The translations under genes were made by a program, and so were the position numbers. Below the pieces are notes generated by a model. The model was not told the origin of the DNA. It saw nothing but the letters and a program-made list of their open reading frames with translations, and searched no databases. A stretch of DNA of 54,325 nucleotides from the NCBI GenBank assembly GCA_902792895.1, contig CADBBK010000016.1, forward strand, positions 1-54,325, in the 5' to 3' direction. Numbering within the stretch: position 1 is the first letter of the stretch; each line of letters opens with the position of its first letter. Below are positions 51,062 through 54,325 of this stretch, piece by piece. The DNA is from an uncultured Bacteroidales bacterium. GTDB lineage: Bacteria; Bacteroidota; Bacteroidia; Bacteroidales; Muribaculaceae.

Positions 51062-51892
51062 TCACCTTTCCCGTTTAGCCATGATTCGTATGAGGCTATC
51101 AAAATTTCTCCAGTCATTTCGTTGGCGGTTAAATCTAAAGTGGAACTCATCCAGAAAGCCTTGCAAATTGTCGTTAGAAAAGTGACCACATTCTTCCTTT
51201 ACCCATTCCCGAATGTTTTCGAGATGTTTAGTCAGTATAGTAATACCAGCAAAAAACGAAATGTTCTTGTATTTTCTCATCATCATACTCTTGTAACCGC
51301 GTTGTTCGATAGCCAGTAAGTGTGCACTTGGATGAACGAAACCTTCGATGAAAGGAATGAGAGCGGTTTGTTTATCCTCCCCAACTGTTATAGCAAATGC
51401 CCTACCTGGCTCTTTGCCCTTCATTTCTATTCCTATGGTTATATATTGTTCTTTGTTTTTATGCCAGTAGTATTGAGAACGGGCTTTGTAGATGTTGTAT
51501 ATGCCAACGGCTACAGTTCCCGTTAGGCGTTTCTGTTGCATGGCTCCCATAGCTTGTTGGACCTTATGTTTGAAAGCGAGGCAGGGCTTCTGTTGTATAC
51601 CGAGTTCTTTAGCAAGCAGTATCGACGAATTGCCTGTTCCCGTTGTAGCCATCTTATAAACGATACTGAATGCAGCGAGAATCGGTAATTTCAATCTGTT
51701 GAACATGGTTCCGCTAGTCACGCTCTCATCATACTTACAACGGTTGCATCTGCGTGAGTATGGAGATCGTCCTTTATGATAGGTTGTATTGCCACATTTA
51801 GCGCATACGAATTCCCCATCTGGCCATTTGATTTCAGACAGGAATCGGTAACAATCATCATCGGCACTGAATCGATTAGCAAATGTTAACAT
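51062..51892 (-). CDS. IS1595-like transposase homologue with lost catalytic residues
   Basis: This 276-residue protein has the IS1595-type N-terminal zinc ribbon (Cys30, Cys33, Cys49, Cys52: CAKC and CNRC) and a C-terminal region, FLDEFHFRFNRQRND, that matches the ISXO2 transposase end. In active relatives the first catalytic Asp lies in a VEVDETYVGG-like segment; here the matching segment reads TGTVAVGIYNIY, with Gly130 where Asp is expected, and the second site (TDG in relatives) reads AIEQRG. So it looks catalytically dead. No convincing terminal inverted repeats or target duplication flank it; it has its own promoter at 51942. A domesticated DNA-binding role is possible. Confidence 0.75.
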   Translation of the reverse strand: MLTFANRFSADDDCYRFLSEIKWPDGEFVCAKCGNTTYHKGRSPYSRRCNRCKYDESVTSGTMFNRLKLPILAAFSIVYKMATTGTGNSSILLAKELGIQQKPCLAFKHKVQQAMGAMQQKRLTGTVAVGIYNIYKARSQYYWHKNKEQYITIGIEMKGKEPGRAFAITVGEDKQTALIPFIEGFVHPSAHLLAIEQRGYKSMMMRKYKNISFFAGITILTKHLENIREWVKEECGHFSNDNLQGFLDEFHFRFNRQRNDWRNFDSLIRIMAKRER

Positions 51893-51941
51893 TTTGACTA
51901 TTATATTATATCACATTTTTTCGAAATGTAATTCAATGATG

Positions 51942-51949
51942 CAAAGTTA
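51942..51949 (-). promoter_or_regulatory. -7 element TAACTTTG for transposase-like gene
   Basis: The minus strand reads TAACTTTG 50 bases before the start at 51892; an ACATTT/AAATGT inverted pair (51914-51929) lies in the leader. Confidence 0.55.
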
Positions 51950-52013
51950 ATAAGATTATTTTATCTGGGAGCATTAAATACCTATAATAAAAACGTGTCT
52001 TTTATTGAGCTAC

Positions 52014-52041
52014 TGTGACAGCCTACTTTTGCAGCGTCACA
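52014..52041 (+). promoter_or_regulatory. dyad TGTGAC-N16-GTCACA around promoter of HTH gene
   Basis: TGTGAC (52014-52019) and GTCACA (52036-52041) flank the -7 element TACTTTTG (52024-52031). A symmetric site covering a promoter is expected of a repressor operator. The downstream leader to 52172 is about 130 bases with a weak CCGTCT/AGACGG stem and no open frame of note. Confidence 0.55.
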
Positions 52042-52171
52042 TTTGACAACGCACTGGAGGCGCCAACCTACCAAAGACGTAGTGGATGTGAACGCCCGTC
52101 TGCAGTAGATGGCCTACCGAGTGAGACGGCTTTGAATAATGAGTATATTAAATTTAAAAAATTTATCGACT

Positions 52172-52462
52172 ATGTTTGATAATCAAAACAACAATGTTAT
52201 CCTTCAAGTCTCACTGGAGGATCTGAAGAAGTTCGCGCAGGAGATTCTCATCGGCGCAAAGTCCATCGCTATGATCGAAGCCGAAGCCGCTGCATCAGGC
52301 GACCAGTTGCTAACTGTTGAGGAGGCAGCGCGTATGCTGGCTGTCTCCAAGATGACGCTCTATCGTTGGGATAAAAGCGGCATCCTCAAGAAGGTGGAGA
52401 TCGGCGGCAAGCGCCGGTACCGCAAGAGTGACATTGAACACCTTGCTGGCTGCAGAATGTAA
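52172..52462 (+). CDS. excisionase-family helix-turn-helix protein
   Basis: From ATG 52172 the product is 96 residues (an in-frame ATG at 52139 would add 11). An N-terminal helical segment (VSLEDLKKFAQEILIGAKSIAMIEAEAAA) is followed by a MerR-like HTH_17 winged helix: LLTVEEAARMLAVSKMTLYRWDKSGILKKVEIGGKRRYRKSDIEHL. Such proteins act as excisionases or element regulators. It is just upstream of the DUF3987 gene, six bases away, so they are co-transcribed, and it may bind the dyad over its own promoter. Confidence 0.82.
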   Translation: MFDNQNNNVILQVSLEDLKKFAQEILIGAKSIAMIEAEAAASGDQLLTVEEAARMLAVSKMTLYRWDKSGILKKVEIGGKRRYRKSDIEHLAGCRM

Positions 52463-52468
52463 TGTGTT

Positions 52469-53749
52469 ATGGACAGTAAGTCTAATAAACTGCAGATGGG
52501 TAAGTCTCGCCTCCACGAAGAGGCGGAACTGCCCATCGATGGCTTGCCTGAGGTTGTCCAAGCGCTCATCAATGAGGTTGTACGGTGCTATTGTTGCCCT
52601 ATGGAGTTCCCGACGGTTGCCGCCATAGCAGCTTCGGCAACTGTCGTCGGGCGCCGTGTCAAGACCTTTGACGGTGTCTACACTAACCCGCTTATGCTAT
52701 GGTTTGTGAATGTGGCCAATAGCGGCATGAATAAGACAGCCCCTGTCAAAAGGGTTCTTGAGCCGTTAGCTCATATCAACCAGGAGAACTATGAGGCCTT
52801 TAAACTCTCATACGCCGACTGGAAGGCAGATAAAGATCGCGACGAAGCACATCCACCATTGTATGATCAGTTGCTCATTAATGATACGACTGATGAGGCG
52901 AGAACCCAGGTGCTTAAAACAAGCAAAACTGGAGCCTTGGATCATCATCCTGAAATCAAAGGTTTCTTTGATGACCTTGATCGTTACACAAAGAGCGGGT
53001 CAATTGCCAGGGTGATAAACTTGTACGACGGTAATCAGATTATTGTGAACCGCAAGACAGACCCAGAGCCAATAGTTATTCCAGATCCCTTCATGGTCAT
53101 CATTGGTGATCTCCAGCCACAACTGCTGGACGCAACCTTTGGAAGTGAAATGTTCCGAAACAATGGCTTGAATCAACGCATCTCCTTCACCATGCCCAAT
53201 ATTGTGGAGTTCCCACGTCGTCATGAGTTCCATTTTAATGAGGACATTATGCAGGCATGGGAGGCTTTCATTCGGAACATTTACATTCGTGACTATAGTA
53301 CTTTTGAGATTATCCGATTCTCGGAGCCCTGTAAGCAGCTGTACAATGAGTTTCATGACCATCTGCAAGAGCTGAAAGAAGAAAACACCGATGATGGTTA
53401 TATTCTTTCTATCTATAGCAAACTCCAGATCCAGTGTCAACGTCTTGCAGGCATTGTCCACGTTATGGAGATGGTCAACCCGCGCTATCCCTATGACTTC
53501 AATTACATTTCAGCACAAGCAATGGAGTATGCCATAAGATGTATGAAATACTTCGAGAAAAGTGCTTTTGCTGTCTATGATCGTATCAATGGTATAGCGC
53601 CGCTATCATGGGGCCGACTAACCCAAGAGCAAATCATCTACGAATTCAGCAAGCGTGTGCCGATTACCCATCCCACATATTTTGCAAAAGGAATTAGCAA
53701 GCAACCAAGCTATGTTTCAAAGGTCATGAAGGGTAAGGGAAAGCCTTGA
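52469..53749 (+). CDS. DUF3987 domain protein of mobile element
   Basis: This 426-residue protein matches the DUF3987 P-loop-like family found in Bacteroidales mobile elements: PTVAAIAASATVVGRR, LMLWFVNVANSGMNKTAPVKRVLEPL (a Walker A-like region, about 75-100), LLINDTTDEAR and GFFDDLDRYTKSGS (Walker B-like), then a helical C-terminal half. Family members are thought to act in element replication or mobilisation, but function is unproven. The stop is followed by the structured repeat at 53764. Confidence 0.82.
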   Translation: MDSKSNKLQMGKSRLHEEAELPIDGLPEVVQALINEVVRCYCCPMEFPTVAAIAASATVVGRRVKTFDGVYTNPLMLWFVNVANSGMNKTAPVKRVLEPLAHINQENYEAFKLSYADWKADKDRDEAHPPLYDQLLINDTTDEARTQVLKTSKTGALDHHPEIKGFFDDLDRYTKSGSIARVINLYDGNQIIVNRKTDPEPIVIPDPFMVIIGDLQPQLLDATFGSEMFRNNGLNQRISFTMPNIVEFPRRHEFHFNEDIMQAWEAFIRNIYIRDYSTFEIIRFSEPCKQLYNEFHDHLQELKEENTDDGYILSIYSKLQIQCQRLAGIVHVMEMVNPRYPYDFNYISAQAMEYAIRCMKYFEKSAFAVYDRINGIAPLSWGRLTQEQIIYEFSKRVPITHPTYFAKGISKQPSYVSKVMKGKGKP

Positions 53750-53763
53750 AATCAAGGCACTAT

Positions 53764-53832
53764 AAAGTTAACTCCAAATGTGTTTCAATACATTGAAATA
53801 CAATCGTTTTGCAACGATTTGGAGTTAACTTT
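53764..53832. repeat. three-arm inverted repeat
   Basis: An outer 16-bp stem AAAGTTAACTCCAAAT (53764-53779) with ATTTGGAGTTAACTTT (53817-53832) encloses two hairpins: GTGTTTCAAT with ATTGAAATAC (53780-53801), and AATCGTT with AACGATT (53802-53819, which competes with the base of the outer stem). Too elaborate to be a plain terminator, though a T run follows. Confidence 0.75.
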
Positions 53833-53943
53833 TTATGAAAATGGATATTGATTATCAGCAAGTTAGATGGAGTGAATTTGTGAAATAGTTAACTATTTTC
53901 TCAAAATAACTCAAGACTGAAAAGTTAAATCAAAATTAACTCG
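53764..53943. repeat. repeated AGTTAACT sites (possible iterons)
   Basis: AGTTAACT occurs at 53766-53773, 53823-53830 and 53887-53894, the last within a perfect 16-base palindrome AAATAGTTAACTATTT (53883-53898); the variants AAAGTTAAAT (53921-53930) and AAAATTAACTCG (53932-53943) follow. Such clustered sites between a replication-type gene and the next gene could be a binding or origin site. Confidence 0.55.
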
Positions 53944-54004
53944 TTACTTGCTGTATTTCAATATGATACGCTATTATTTGTTGTTGACTTTTCAATATAA
54001 AATT

Positions 54005-54325
54005 ATGCAAGACGAGCAAAAACAATTGTATTTTGACAGGCTCATCAGCTGCTTCAACGGAGTGTTCGACAAGGAACCTCGCAACGTCACGTTGCGGGAA
54101 TTCCTGTTCGACATGAGTGAGCAGCACAAGGAGCAAATCATGAGGTTGCGGGCCTGCTCCAGCAAGCAGGAGCAGAAACATTTCAAGAACTCACTGCCTC
54201 ATGCCACTATCAGCGGTGTGTTCGACGGAGCGAGGAAAGCGGAGAATCTCGCTGAACACAGTGGACTGATCTGTGTTGATATTGACCAGAAGGACAATCT
54301 GGAGGTTCCAGACTTTGGCCTCCTC
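54005..54325 (+). CDS. BT4734/VirE-N-type protein, C-terminus beyond window
   Basis: From ATG 54005 (an in-frame ATG at 53963 adds 14 residues) the frame is open to the window end, 107 codons. The segment KHFKNSLPHATISGVFDGAR and then LAEHSGLICVDIDQKDN resembles the VirE N-terminal/BT4734-like domain that precedes primase- or helicase-type modules in Bacteroidales mobile elements. Only the start is present, so no catalytic part can be judged. Confidence 0.7.
   Translation, partial: MQDEQKQLYFDRLISCFNGVFDKEPRNVTLREFLFDMSEQHKEQIMRLRACSSKQEQKHFKNSLPHATISGVFDGARKAENLAEHSGLICVDIDQKDNLEVPDFGLL

Noticed and set aside
50917-52041. Complete insertion sequence bounded by TGTGAC-type ends around the IS1595-like gene
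   Set aside because: Only about eight matching bases in the ends and no flanking target duplication were seen.
1-54325. CRISPR array, rRNA operon or riboswitch
   Set aside because: No regularly spaced repeats, no rRNA-like sequence and no recognised aptamer were found on reading.

Overview
The window is a stretch of a Bacteroidales-type (Bacteroidota) chromosome, mostly rich in GC, with an AT-richer accessory segment at the right end. Supporting signs are repeated TAnnTTTG -7 promoter elements without obvious Shine-Dalgarno sites, type IX secretion (T9SS) signals and two PorZ-like proteins, a lysyl-tRNA synthetase with a C-terminal extension, and a division/cell-wall (dcw) cluster making meso-diaminopimelate peptidoglycan (MurE with a DNPR motif, DapF). 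Muribaculaceae or Prevotellaceae would fit; the genus cannot be fixed from the sequence alone.

Positions 1-6600 (minus strand) hold envelope or secreted proteins: a partial secreted protein, a gingipain-like C25 peptidase, an S74-chaperone protein with a T9SS sorting domain, a small DUF3244-like secreted protein, and a TPR lipoprotein-type membrane regulator. Positions 6820-14723 look like one long minus-strand unit in which two PorZ-like beta-propeller proteins flank an AlgI-type MBOAT O-acyltransferase, an AlgX/AlgJ-like SGNH protein and an unknown one-helix membrane protein. I read this as a surface-polysaccharide O-acetylation unit tied to the T9SS attachment machinery; this is inference.

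Positions 14978-21627 carry housekeeping genes (lysS, dapF, a MalY/PatB C-S lyase, an acyltransferase-3 membrane protein, serS) separated by hairpins and compact promoters. Positions 21760-37188 are a complete minus-strand dcw operon transcribed rsmH-ftsL-ftsI-murE-mraY-murD-ftsW-murG-murC-ftsQ-ftsA-ftsZ, driven by one visible promoter near 37245 and lacking mraZ at its head.

Positions 37661-50531 hold an Lrp/AsnC regulator, manC, a short ssb, an argR/argC-like pair in which the ArgC homologue has lost its catalytic cysteine, a zinc-ribbon protein, a four-gene operon (YhcG-type PDDEXK nuclease, bile-acid/sodium-symporter family transporter, hotdog thioesterase, patatin phospholipase), a lipid A acyltransferase, an aspartate aminotransferase and a second MalY/PatB enzyme.

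From tRNA-Lys(CTT) at 50764 rightward, composition falls and content changes to mobile-element genes: a degenerate IS1595-like transposase, an excisionase-type HTH protein with a dyad around its promoter, a DUF3987 protein, a complex three-arm inverted repeat with repeated AGTTAACT sites, and the start of a BT4734/VirE-N-type protein. This looks like the left end of an integrative element beside tRNA-Lys; no integrase lies inside the window.
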